A stretch of DNA of 35,023 bases from Mastigamoeba balamuthi (GCA_902651635.1 CACRSC010000040.1:163153-198175), one strand, 5' to 3'; counted from the first letter of the stretch, positions 1 through 11,202 are shown. Numbers and translations are program-made. The notes: generated by a model not told the origin, from the letters alone.

Positions 1-596
1 ACGTGGTCTTGTTGTAGCCGTAGCGCTGCTCGATGACGAACGTGCCGTAGAGCGTCCAGGGCAGCGAGACCGCGTGGCTGGCCAGCGCGCAGCCCGCGGC
101 AAAGGCGAGCGAGTGCAGCACCTCGTTGGGGCGCTCGCCGCTGCGCATGTCCAGGCCCGCGCCCTCGAGCGCCGCGCGGCTGGCGTCCCACACCCAGCGC
201 AGCCCCCCCGTGTACAGCACCGCCAGCGTAAACGCGACGTCGAACGCGCTGCTGAGCAGCCCAAACGCGCTGCGAAACAAGATTTCAGTTTCTGTTCCGC
301 GAAGGCAAAAAATAATAAAATCAAACGAGGGCGGAAATGGAAATTCAAACGCGAAAATGAAAGTCAATTGAATGGGGGAGACTCGACTGCGGGGGGAGGG
401 GGGACCTCTTGGCGCGGCCGTAGTCCTGGGACTTGAGGAAGGACTCGGGGGTGACCTTGGAGGCGAGGGCGGGCAGGCGCTGGACCTCGGCGGGGATCTC
501 GCGGACGGCGTAGCAGCGGTGCTGGCGCAGGTCCACGTAGAGGTCCAGCAGGTAGCCCGCCACCATGAACACGACTATCAGCGCGAAGTACTCCAT
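1..596 (-). CDS. STE24: STE24-type CAAX prenyl protease, N-terminal part (runs off window)
   Basis: STE24/ZMPSTE24 enzymes are multi-spanning ER and inner-nuclear-membrane zinc metalloproteases that cleave prenylated CaaX proteins. Exon 1 (596-406) begins MEYFALIVVF and has a membrane segment, then LYVDLRQHR and a KSQDYGRAK stretch, matching the family N-terminus. A 136-nt intron (405-270) starts GTCCCC, ends TTTCGCAG and contains TCAATTGA at 364-371. Exon 2 (269 to the window edge) continues in phase and includes LPWTLYGTFVIEQRYGYN, equivalent to the conserved P-W-x-L-Y-x-T-F-V-I-E motif just before the main membrane region. The HExxH zinc site lies outside the window. ATG 596 is chosen because the homology starts there. 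The family call is firm; the prenyl-protein substrate is inferred. Confidence 0.88.
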
Positions 597-701
597 CTCT
601 GACCCGACTGACTGCCCACCACCACTACACTCGCTCGATGCGTTTTCTCAGCGATAAAATCAGAGAGAATATCTATCCAGGCATATCTCGGGTAAATAAA
701 A

Positions 702-773
702 AGGCTCGAGAGGGAATCGAACCCTCAACCTTCTGTTTACGAGACAGACGCAATACCATTATGCTATCGAGCC
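702..773 (-). tRNA. tRNA-Thr (anticodon CGT)
   Basis: On the minus strand a complete cloverleaf can be drawn. The acceptor stem pairs GGCTCGA with TCGAGCC. The A box reads TAGCATAATGG. The anticodon loop CTCGTAA has T33 and anticodon CGT. The T arm is GAGGGTTCGATTCCCTC. There is no intron. A run of T residues follows directly on the minus strand, as expected for a Pol III terminator. It decodes ACG threonine codons. Confidence 0.93.
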
Positions 774-1588
774 ATCCCTATATTCGACATTTTACGCACC
801 TGTACCGCTGCGGGGCCGATGCGATGAAGGGACAATTTCTCGTCAGGTGTTCGGCTCTTATTTCTTGTTTATAAATCGATCTCTATTAATCTTGTTTTAC
901 ACGTAGTAGTTTAGATCAATTTATTGCACTGCTTTTTAAGAGAGTAGCATACATCTTTGCTGATCTACAGGATATTTCTTTAAAAATTCCTGCTTATGAT
1001 AATGCATGCTTGCCGATAGGAAATAAGTACTGGTTGCAGCTGTGCTTCGGTACCTGAAAGGGTATGCTCATAAGTAATTCTGGGAATATGAATGAAATCC
1101 TTATTTATTCAAGTATTTGATATTGTATAATAGAACATTTCAGTATGAATACTAATACAATCTTAATACTTGTTATGTAATCAAAAGAATGAGCTTATCG
1201 ATTTCATTTCCTGTTTTGCCTTGCTGAGAGACCCGAATACAATCTGATTGTTGTGTTATTTCTTGCAAGAAGTACGAGAATGGTTTGAAACATACAGGGA
1301 TGCAGTTTATCAGGAAGTAATCTCTTTGCATGATGTTAATTATGACAGAAACCATGTTATTATAGTTCTCACTGATAGAAGGATAAATTGACTATCTTAT
1401 AGAAGAATTCAATCTCTTTTATCCAAAAGAAGTTTTAATACCAGTAATTTCTCTGCTTATAAGAGTACCATGTGCGCACAGAGTCGCAAATGATCCAGCA
1501 AAACCATAAATAACAGACCACTTCAATCTTGTAAGATGATAATGTGATCTTCAACGTTTCACTCATCTTTCATGGCACTGGAATCACA
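774..1588. other. AT-rich intergenic stretch
   Basis: This stretch lies between the tRNA gene and the 3' end of the ATPase gene. It is AT-rich and full of stop codons in all frames. No homology, RNA structure or repeat was recognised, and the composition contrasts sharply with the GC-rich exons on both sides. Confidence 0.6.
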
Positions 1589-4419
1589 TCACTCTGCATC
1601 TTCCATGGAGTCAGAGCTGGCTTGGAACAGGTGTGCCATGAATTGCAGTCGGCAGCTGAGGTTACGACCGTAGAGGCCCATCAGTGTGTGGAGCCCGATG
1701 ACAACGATCCTAGAGCCCCTGGGGAACTCGATGTTCCTGGTAACCTTGCAGCAGGCGATAATGATCAGGACCGCATCACTCTTCTCAAGGCCGATCCTCT
1801 GCAGCCACGCGTTGTTGTCATCTGTCAACAGGAAGAGCATTCAGGTTACTCAAATTATGTTGCGAGGCAGTGAGAAACCGCACTAAGCAGCTGGCATAGC
1901 ATGTTCCACTTGCCCTCAACCTCCTTGGTGTCCACTGATACTGATGTCTTTGCCTCCGCTTCAGAGAATTTGACCTCCTCGAACACCGGGATGCACTTGC
2001 AAAGTGGCAGGGGCCCACCTGGGCAACGAGGGAACCTCACCAGCAAGTCAGCCCTTTTCGAACATGAAATTTGGTCAGCTCAACTATGGTGCACAATCAC
2101 AGCACAACGCACCCAAGGATGTTCCCTTCCCGGAGCAGAACAGGTCTGTTGTCCGTGTCTGCCTCCGGCGGAAAGCGGGTGATCTGCCCAGAGTGAAAAG
2201 TCGGATGAGACGAGGCAATAGCACCAACGACACGTGCCTTGAGCGCACCGTCAAAGACCGCCTGTTCCTCGGGCATGTAAACCGCGATGCTCTGGAGGGA
2301 AGGGTTAGAGAACTTGGCCCCAGGGTACAGTTCGCCTAGCATAACCATCTTCCCAGGCTGCAGTGCCATGCGCATTGCTTCCCAGTTGGAGTGGAAGGTC
2401 TCCATCTGCCTCCAGTCCCAGTTCTCCTCGTTCTCGGTCATGCGATACAGCGCATTGGCGACACAGAGTTCTCGTGGGGAAGGGCGCGCCCTGTTGAGCA
2501 CTGATCTGGCCCACACGCGCATGCGGAGCGGCGGAAACTCAGGGACAATCTGGCTGCCCGCCTGCGAGACCTCGCTCAGAGCGTTGCAGAGCGCGCCGTT
2601 CCTGATGAGTCCGGCGTATGTCTGCTCCGGGATGGTTCCACTCGCAGGGAGCGCCACCTCCGTCAGACTGACCCGCAGACCGAGCGCAGCATTGTAGATG
2701 GCCGGAGAAAGGGCACCGAACAGCGCCTTGTCCATGCGGGCGTAGTAACTGAGGAACCTGTCCCACAGGTGCTGGCGCTTGCACACCTCGGGTGCCGACT
2801 TGATGAGGCCGCACGCAACATTGAGCAGCTCAAGGAGCGTGCGGAAGTGCCCCCCAGCCTCGGCCACGAGCGAGAGGAAGTCCTCCGACATGCCTATCTC
2901 GCGGAGCCTGTCGCGGTCGCCGTCGCTCAGCCGCATGCTTTGCAACAGCAGCCCGCCAGGCTGCTGGAAGAGCGCCAGAGTCGCGCCGATCTGAGGAGAC
3001 CAGAGCGGTATCCAGTGGAGCGGCCCAGACGAGCTGGAAGCGGACTCCATGATGGCAAGGTCGAGGGTTGTCGTGAACGAGTAGACGACGATGTCCTCCC
3101 GCCACCCCACGGCGTTGAGGCGGCTCACAACAGCCCTCGCGTTCTGGTGGCCGACGGTAACGGCCACAGGATGCCCATCAGCGCGCACTATCTCGTCCGT
3201 GCAGATAACAAGCGACACAGGGGCCTCCTGCTTGTGCGTCTCTGCGTGGTGGCGCGCGATGATCGCCAGAGCGTCCGCGATTTCGCACTGGAAGCCCGAC
3301 GAGAGGACCCACTGGAGCATAGGCTCCCACCGCAGAGACCTGTGCCTGAACAGATACCTGTCGCCATAGCTTGCTGTCAGGCCGGCACATAGTGGAGCGG
3401 GGCTGAGGGCCGAGTGGGGCTGACTCACGAGAGGAACAGCCGCAGCGAGCAGCCAGCGATGAAGGCCCTGCCGTCCGTCTCGCTCGCCGGCTGCATCGGC
3501 GTCGCCCCGTTGAACGTCATCGCCAGCGGCACCCACGAGCGCACTGTCCCGCAGAACTCGTCCGTGAGCTCTGTCTGCACCTCGGGCCGCGCCTCGCGAG
3601 CAAAGCCGCGGAGCTGCTCGGCGTTGCAGTCGCGCAGTGCAGCGACAAAGTCGGCTGTGCGCGTCTTGCCGGTGCCCGGGGCCCCGCACGTCGCGGCCTG
3701 CACGGCGAATGTCCTGTCGCGCTGCCTGTGCAGCACGTGCACCGCGTTGTGCGTGTGGGCGAACGAGCAGAGGACCTCGCCGACTGTGCGCTCGCGGGCC
3801 GTGAAGCGGAAGACCTTCTCGCTGTCGAGCTCGCAGCCCTCGTGCCACTCCTTGCGCACGAGGCCGAACCTCTGGGACAGGTCCTTGCTCGCTGCAGCCT
3901 GCAGCAGAGATCCAATGGGGTCCGCGGGGTCGAAGGCAGCGCCGAACGCTGTGCACAGCAAGACAAGCGAATGCCCATCAAAATATTGAATCCATCTCGT
4001 CAATTGGAATTGTAGGAAGCACTGGAGGCACCTCTGGCGACTGCGCTGCGGTGGGCGGCCTGGATGACGAGCGGGATGTCGCCCGGGGAGCGGCACTGGA
4101 GCAGGGCCCTGGTGGGTTGGCCCCCGCCCAGCAGCACGTCGCGCAGGCGCAGCAGCTGGCGGCCCTCGTTCCTGCCCGCTGCCCGAACGAGCTCTACCAG
4201 AGCTGCGCGAGTGTGATGGGTCAGAGGTGTGCTCAGGCAGTGAGGCTCACCATCTTCCGCGGTGACCAGGTCAGCGCCATCGAGGGCAGCGCGTTTGACT
4301 CCACGAGACTCTGCTGGCAAGGGTTTCGCGTGAGATGAGCTATAAAACACTGCCGGCGCAGTACCCTCTGCTGTCGGGAGACCCTGAGACTCGCTCTCCA
4401 TTGGAAAGGTGCACGGCAA
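1589..4419 (-). CDS. Crinkler/RHS-like P-loop ATPase, five exons, about 845 aa
   Basis: Exons are 4419-4032, 3948-3429, 3357-2113, 2035-1884 and 1821-1589. All phases agree, giving one 845-residue frame. The second exon carries a Walker A motif, GAPGTGKTRT (about residues 218-227), followed by AMTFNG. Exon 3 has a Walker B-like SLVICTDEI (about 351-359) and a sensor-like VVYSFTTTLDL. The order and spacing resemble the STAND-like ATPase core of oomycete and chytrid Crinkler proteins and trypanosome RHS proteins, often linked to mobile elements or secreted effectors. No LxLFLAK/Crinkler leader or signal peptide is visible at the N-terminus. Intron 1 contains CCAATTGA (transcript sense). A dead integrase lies just upstream, so the locus sits at the edge of a transposon-rich zone. 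An unrelated AAA-type ATPase remains possible. Confidence 0.6.
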
Positions 4420-4585
4420 CTAAAGAGAAGGGCGGAGCACACACAAATAAATTGACACAACACAAGATTTTCGTCTCCGTGGGATTCCTACAGAATGGCT
4501 GAGAGATGTGGTGCTGGCTGGCCTCAGATTGGCCAAACAGTACTATGCTATGCAGGAGTCAGTTACATGCGAGATGTGAAGTGAT

Positions 4586-5062
4586 TTGAGTGTTTGGTAT
4601 ACAGAAGTCCGTAACGAGTGGGCTACATGCCAGAAGCTGAGAGCAAAGGTTGCCCACGCAGGAATGCTTGTTTCCCTGCAGGAAGAGGCTCCTCTGGAGA
4701 GAATATTCGCCGACTTAATCGGAGAGCTCGTAGAGTCTGAGGGGTTCAAGTACATTCTAGTGATGCTGGACAGTTTTTCACACTGGGTTGTGTTGATTCC
4801 AATGAAGGACACGTCAGCTGAGACTGCTGTTGAGCGAATCTTCAACAACTGGATCTGCAGGTTGGGGTAACTGTTCAAGTTCATTACCACAGATGGAGGA
4901 TCGGGCTTCAGTGCAGCACAGGTCGAGAGGTTCGTGGAACTGCTCAAGGTCAAGAACCATATCAGTGCTCCTAGACACCCTGAAGGGCGTGGGGCCGTGG
5001 AGAGAGTCAACTACGATGTAGAGCAGTTACTACGTGCATTCGTGCGCACTACACCTAGGTGA
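4586..5062 (+). pseudogene. Ty3/gypsy-type integrase core remnant
   Basis: One frame reads as the catalytic core of a retrotransposon integrase. There is a CQKLRAK tail of the zinc-binding segment, the first acidic site in FADLIGEL, a FKYILVMLDSFSHWVVLIP strand pair, then TTDGGSGF with the second acidic residue and EGRGAVERVN with the third. An in-frame TAA at 4868-4870 interrupts the core and TGA follows at 5060, so the copy is dead. No reverse transcriptase, RNase H or LTR was recognised nearby. Confidence 0.8.
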
Positions 5063-7410
5063 TCTCAGTGGGTGGCACAGTCACATTCTGCCTGAACACT
5101 GCATTCTAGAACCGCCAAAAATCATATTCGTGACTCACAGTTTCAAGGGCCGCTGGTGATATGAAGGCCTCGCCAAGGTCTCGTATGCGTATGCATAGCA
5201 TGGCTCCATGAGAATGTACATCTGGGATGCCCTGCAGGGGGCCCTCTGAACTACTAAAACACGTCCATCTCATTTCTTTCTATCGGGTGATCAATCTCGG
5301 TGCCATACAGCAATTGAGAGGGGCAAATCTCCGCCACAGACACTGCTGTACAGCTCGGCAGCACACGCTCTCCCGCGCAACTCCCAATGTGGTGCTCGGC
5401 GATACCTACAGGCTATCCGATCGCCCGCACAGGACGCTATCTGCCAGTGATTTCCCCGCGACCCACAAGTGTGCCATGCGGGTGTGCCAAATAAAACGCC
5501 GTTCGGATAGGACGGAATTCAGCCGCTCGGGCCTTGACCCCCTGCACTCAGGGTCCGGACCTCGGGCAGTGGTATCTGCAGAATGCCAGTCCACAGGCCT
5601 TGCACTCAGCCTGGCGGTGTGGCTTCGGAGGTAGGGATATCCTCCAAGCCAATTTGGCGAAGATTTGCTCAAGGCAGTTGACTCCTGGGTGTCGGGCTGC
5701 AAAATCCCCTTCGAACACCAGGTACCCACTGATGAACCATCTGCAGATACCACAAGGCTCTGCCCGCCGTTAGGGCATTTTTCAACCAAATCCAAAGACA
5801 AGTTTCCCTGCTTGCTCACACGAGACCCGCCACGTCGTGCACCCTAGCTTCGTCTCGGACCGAGGCATTGGGCGCAGATGCGGTTTTGCGTTGGTGCCGC
5901 AACCACCGAGGCAGCCAGCGATCGTGCGACGGACGGCTCTGCACAGTGCGGATATACAGTTGCGCCACTTGTTTATGCCCCCACCACTGTATGCTCATAA
6001 ATTGTTTTCAGCACCAACAATTTGCATTGGCCTTCAATCGCCAGTTACTTGCAATCCAACTCAGAGCTCAACGACTTTGTGTGCCAAGAAGGGAGGGGGG
6101 GTTGCAGACACCGAGAGCAGCTTTTGCTCTGTAACATATTGCTGGCGGGCCTGAGTTCGTGACCAGGACAGATATGTGCCATCTGTCCTGGCTGGGTTAA
6201 CTCGCAGGCTTTCATCATGGGCTGTACAGCACAGCCATATACTCCGTGACAGCCCACAGCAAAGTGTGGAGGCTGTCGCTTTTCCAGGTCCATGCTGCTC
6301 CAGCGGAGGACAGAGGCACTTTGTGCGACGGGGGGGGGGGGGGTTGGGCAGAAGGGGGGCAGCAGCCATGCATTGCAGAGGGTAGATGAAGGGGAATTAG
6401 AGGGGATAAGTGAGTGTTTGGCATGGGCTTAGAAAAATCAGGGTATGTGCATCATCACTGCATTCTTTTTCTGTGAATTAAACGAGAAAAATGATAATGT
6501 CACATTGTGTCAATTGTGTCGTGCACGCGTATAGCACTATATGTGCAATATTCACTAAATATGCATTAATTGCATACATTGCTACATTTGCTATACTTGC
6601 CAAAAAAACCCAGCCAACCTAACATGGTCAAGTCCCAGGTCAACCCCATCATTGCTGCAAAAATAGCCAGGCAGCAGTGTCTTCTGCACAAGCTGCATAA
6701 ATAAGTCCATTACCAAAGCATGCTGGGGGTATCCTGTCCAATTCCTGGAACGGGTATTTCAGTGCTATGAAGGAGCAGACATTCTCTTCAAGAAGCTGGA
6801 GGACCTGCTGGGTCAATCGCTATGGAGTGCTTGCCTCTGAGACGTCTCTGGAGGCTCCCGACCAAAGAAACTTCCGGTGCATGATGAGGGTCTACCTGGC
6901 AGAGCATGTCAACGAGAAGGAGGTAAGGCCTACTTCATTAAAAAACGCATTTTATATTCTACTAAATAAAATCGGTTTATTATTTCATTAATTAATCAAT
7001 TGTTACTTTTTAGTGCATGCATGCTCCATTTTCCAATTTATTCTAAAATGTAAAACATGTATTTATCAATTCAATTTTATTTGAATTGCAACTATCTCTT
7101 CATTACTGCCATGAAGTACACTAGGTTCCAATGCCAGTGGAACCGTGTTCACAGGCACTGAAGAAGCAGGATAGAGCACTACCTGGGCATCATGTTCCGA
7201 TTCAACATCGTGGGTAGAAGTTCAAGGGGAAGAGGGTGATGAGCAATGACCTGCTGAGGTCAGCTATAATAATTGTCACGAATTTAGATGCCTGGTACCT
7301 CAGTGAGAGTCCTTCTGCGCCATAATCCAGTTAGCCAGACCACTCCAGTGAAAAAGCCAAAACAGAGGTTTGACTTTTAAATGACTAAGGGCTCAGCAAT
7401 GAGGCGCAAC
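5063..7410. other. Degenerate intergenic region
   Basis: No intact gene is visible. The left part (to about 5850) may be decayed retroelement sequence downstream of the integrase core, but no domain can be named. A long G run lies near 6331. Around 6840-6931 a short frame ending in a GAG|GTAAGG donor-like site (MMRVYLAEHVNEKE) could be an orphan exon. 6950-7120 is AT-rich. Confidence 0.45.
6125..6225 (-). repeat. Diverged copy of a dispersed repeat (second copy at 11215-11320)
   Basis: The minus strand here aligns with the plus strand from about 11215. Both contain ATGAAAGCCT, then AGTTAACC, CACATATCTGTC and GGTCACGA in the same order and spacing, at roughly 80% identity by eye. One frame gives RTDGTYLSWSRTQA here and RTDDTYLSWSRAHA in the other copy. 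It contains a perfect 11-bp inverted repeat at 6163-6191 (CCAGGACAGAT, seven bases, ATCTGTCCTGG). The parent element is not recognised. Confidence 0.65.
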
Positions 7411-7841
7411 TGCCTGCAACCCAGCCACGATCATCACACCGCACGCATGGACGGCGGGGCAGACCGCGTACCCCAGCTCTCGGCGGGGTCTGTTCTTCGA
7501 GCTGCCATCGCCGTCTATGGCCGGCCGATGGGGCCCGAGGCCCTGGAGGAGCAGCGGCAGGGCGGCCCCTACGTGCTGCAGGTGCTGCAGCAGACGCCCA
7601 CCACGTGGCCCTACGCCCTCAGCAACGGCCGCCACTACTGGGTGCCCCTCCTGCTCTTGCCACGGCCCCACTGCGGGGCTCGCAGGCACTCAGTCTCTCC
7701 TCTCTGGCCCCCAGTGGTGCGAGGGGCAGTCGCCTGAGACGCTGCCCCACGGCACTGTGGTGCAGTGCGAGATGCTGCTCTGGCCGACCCCCGAGCCCCT
7801 GCGACTGCTGCACGGGCCCGTGGCCGTCGTCGGCTGCCCTG
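7411..7841 (+). pseudogene. Truncated duplicate of the RPA70N-like gene 5' end
   Basis: This segment matches about 13014-13444 closely at nucleotide level, covering the start codon, exon 1, the first intron and part of exon 2 of the gene at 13046-15166. The coding frame keeps DRVPQLSAG and LPHGTVVQCE. The homology stops at an ambiguous base (7842), after which unrelated Tc1 sequence begins. The copy therefore lacks the rest of exon 2 and all later exons. It is either a real partial duplication broken by the transposon or an assembly join. Confidence 0.8.
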
Positions 7842-7842
7842 N

Positions 7843-8308
7843 TTTCCAGGCGTGAATTCATACTCACCACCAATTTTTGGGCGAGAGATTTCGGAAGCCT
7901 TGCCCATTCCTTGTGCAGCACACAGTGCAGTCCCTTGATGTTCTGGGGGTGGTGTAACGCCACGCGAGCCTTGAGGAGAGACCACACGTTTTCTATTGGG
8001 TTGAGGTCCGGGGAGCATGCTGGCCAGGCCATGCGGTCCACGTTGTGGGAGGCCCTCCAGGCCTTGGCGAGTTTGCTTGTGTGCTTCGGGTCGTTGTCCT
8101 CCTGCAGCACCCAGCCACCTGGGGCAGGTCCAAACATCTTCTTGGCACTGGACAGCAGGGCCTTGTTGTAGATGTGACAGAGCTTCTTGGAATTGAGGTT
8201 GCACGTGAACGTGTAGAGGCACTCGAACCCTTCCGCCAAAAAGCACCCCCAGACATGCACCTTGCCCAGGTGCTTGACTTTGCACACCATGTTTAAAAAG
8301 TGGCGCAA
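7843..8308 (-). pseudogene. Tc1-type DD34E transposase, C-terminal half
   Basis: The frame includes VHVWGCF, LQEDNDPKHTSK with the second catalytic Asp, and SPDLNPIENVW with the catalytic Glu. Exactly 34 residues lie between these Asp and Glu residues, the Tc1 signature spacing. The first catalytic Asp and the N-terminal helix-turn-helix domains are absent. The 3' end is cut at the n base. The protein would be inactive as a transposase. Confidence 0.88.
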
Positions 8309-8459
8309 TTCAAAAATCTCAATCCCAAATCAATCGGAGAATGCATTTATATCTCCGCCGACCTAAAATATCTGGAAATTTTATCCCAAATCGGAAAAAT
8401 AGCTTTTGGGAGCAAATCTTAGACCTGGGGGAGTATTAACAAACTTATGGCCAGGGCTG
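7843..8459 (-). mobile_element. Tc1/mariner element remnant
   Basis: The minus strand reads from a TA dinucleotide into CAGCCCTGGCCATAAG (8459 downward), which has the form of a Tc1-family terminal inverted repeat beside its TA target. It continues to a transposase C-terminal half. The opposite terminal repeat is missing: the element stops at the n base at 7842. Only about 150 nt separate the terminal repeat from transposase sequence homologous to the middle of the family, so an internal deletion removed the DNA-binding domain. Confidence 0.8.
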
Positions 8460-11200
8460 TAGTTTACTAGCCTCAGTGATATTCTCTTTCTCTCTTACTG
8501 TTTCTCTTCCTATCTTCTACTGTTTCTTATTCTCTATTAATATTTGTTCTGCATGACTACAGCCCATAAAGCAGTGAGCTGCTCTTCTGAGTATGGGTTT
8601 TCTTAATAATCATTATTATTTCTGAACAGTATTAATAGAAGAAGAAGATTTGCTTTCTGTTAAGCACTTTGCAATCATCATCTTCTTCAGAAAACTGAAG
8701 ATACAGTAATTTATCGCTGGCAATAGATCTGATTAACATCATAAATAGTAACATGACTAATCTGCAAAGACAAGTTGCTTAAGACAGTACTTAGTAGTAC
8801 CTACCTTGCTGATCTTTCTGAACAGAACCTTTCAGTTATTCATCTCTTGCTTTATGATCTTGTTTGAAGTCAGAGTGATCTTATTTGAGTTGCTGCTCAG
8901 ATCTGAAGTAGTTATTAATATCTAAATAGAAACAGTCAGAATACATACTTGTAATGTAACATACAGTATTTCTTGCTCAGAGGCAAACTGATCAGAAACT
9001 TGTTCATCGAATTTGTGATTATTCTCTAAAGGTCATTTCAATGTGAATAACAGTAGCTGTTCTTTTGGGCATTCTCTTCCTTGCCCTGCTCTTTTTTGTC
9101 TTTCTCTACTATGCTTTCCAAATCACCTTCATGCTGACACTGTCTTTCCAAGCAGATGATCATTAAAGATAATGTGATATTGGAAAAGAAGAGATCTCAT
9201 CTATACATACATGCCAGTTGAGATCTGAAGTTCATCAGACAGAGCAGAATATAATTATAACTATAGTTGTTCTCAGATATTAATGTTTAAAATACTTCAT
9301 TCTTTCTTTGTTCTTCCTTTACTCTTCATAAGTCATTTTATCATTAGCAATAAAAATACAAAGTACACAGATTTGCAAAGTTACTGTTGATCTTGAAGAT
9401 TATACCTTGCAAAAGGAAACTGTCTAAGGATTTATCTCTCAGATTTTCCCGAGGCTTTTCATTTAGTCTGTATCCAAAAAATAACCAGTCATCTGATTCT
9501 TAGTAAGAGTTTTCTTAACAGTAATGCATTCAGAAAAATCATGCTCGATTTTTCACTTGATTTTGACCATGATTTTTCATCAGTTAGTTTTTGAAGAAAT
9601 GATCTTGAAAAAGTATCAATTTATGCGTTCTAAGTGCTAAAAATGACTCTAAAAGAGTAAAAACAAATGAAAAATCAAGAAATGCAAAAAAATGAAAATT
9701 GCAAATAACAGATCTGAACTTTTTTGATGTGATTTCTTGGCATGATCTCCTTTGTGATAATATCTCTCTTTAGATTTTCAGCTATGTTTTTCAACTGATA
9801 GAAGACTGAAATGTTAGATACACTCAATTTTCAGAAGCAATTACTTCTTTGTAACTTCTTCAATAGAACATTTTCACTAGATATGAAAACAGTATTGAAA
9901 ATTTCTTATACTAGAATATAAAAGTTATTCTTTACTTAAGATATCCAATTTGCTTTACTACCTACTCTTTCAAACCTATTTGCATTTCTCTTATCCTTCC
10001 ATTTTCTATTTATCTTTTTTATTGTCTTCTTTTTTATTTCGGTTTTTGTTATTAAATATCCTAAAGAGGAACTTTGTTTTCTTCTAGACTTCTTTTTTCT
10101 TTCTTCATTCTTTATATGACTTCTTATAATGCTTGATCAAGATCACACTCACAAGTTTATGAATTTACTCTTTTAATCGCCAGAAATAACAATAAGAAAA
10201 GTGTTAATGAGTTTTTCACCGGTGATTAAAAGATGATGACCTCATGATGAGGTCATGATTACGTCATGCACTTAGATTTTATAGAGTTATTTCCTTTTTT
10301 ACTAACTTGTATAGATGAAGTGAATGTGCTTTCAATCAGACATCTGTCAGTAAGAGAGTTAATTAAAAATGAATCTTTTTAGATATTTAGATATTTAAAT
10401 CTACTAAGATAATATCTAGATTGAAATATCTTTTTTATCACTGGTGATAAACTCTCAATGAGACTCAAAATGAGCCCTTCAGTTTAGTAGATGAGTTCTT
10501 CTCATTTTAATATGTAGTTTTTAATGTTACATATTTTTTTCTTTCTTTCACTAGCAGATACATACTGAATAAAAATATTAATTGCTTTTAGACACTTCAA
10601 AACTCTGAAAACTCTTCTCTAAATGCTCTGCTATACTTTATTATTTCATGAGAACAGTTAATATATTATCATTACTATTTTAGGACTTCAAATACTTCGT
10701 ACTACCATGCAATGAATTACTTTTCTATAGAAAAGATATTGTTTACTTGTTCTGAGCTATTCAAGAAGGTACAGCTTTCCTCTTTCAATTCTGATGATAG
10801 GCTGCTACCAGATATTTATCTCATTACAGTGTTCAGAAAACTTATAGGAATCATTTTTTCCTTTGCATAGTGCTAAGGGTTCTGTTTATAAATTTAAGTA
10901 ATCGAAAAATCAGAAATAAACTGCAGAACACAAAGTAGAAGTGAATCATCTGAGATCTTTTCATTCTGTAAATCTTAATCACCGGCGATAATTTTATTAA
11001 AAATAAAATCCAATTTTTGATTTTATGCCATTTAATTCTGTGTCTGTTCATTTTTTCTTCAAATTGTTATTTAAAAAAGATGTCAATTATTTCTGTTATT
11101 CATTTTGTCATTATTTTCCCCTTCTTTTTTACTCATTTCTTCTATTTCAGATTTTTCTATTTTCAAATTTCTGATAGTTTTTCAAATTCGTTTTAACCTC
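8460..11200. other. Long AT-rich ORF-free region
   Basis: About 2.7 kb of strongly AT-rich sequence with almost no reading frame of 60 codons, in contrast to the GC-rich genes elsewhere. It contains poly-pyrimidine tracts and several short GC-centred dyads of the form TNATCNCYGGYGATNA (8711-8726, 10173-10189, 10216-10226, 10434-10451, 10975-10993). No tRNA, rRNA or transposon domain was recognised. Confidence 0.7.
10434..10451. repeat. Perfect inverted repeat TTTATCAC-TG-GTGATAAA
   Basis: Eight-base arms are separated by TG. It is the most symmetric of five related dyads in the AT-rich region. The one at 10216-10226 has the perfect core CACCGGTG. Function unknown. Confidence 0.75.
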
Positions 11201-11202
11201 TG

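Noticed and set aside
4543-5010. 155-codon minus-strand frame
   Set aside because: It is the antisense of the integrase core, whose acidic catalytic motifs are clear on the plus strand.
8460-11200. CRISPR array or bacterial contamination in the AT-rich region
   Set aside because: There are no regularly spaced identical repeats and no bacterial genes. The dyads are short, diverged and irregularly placed.
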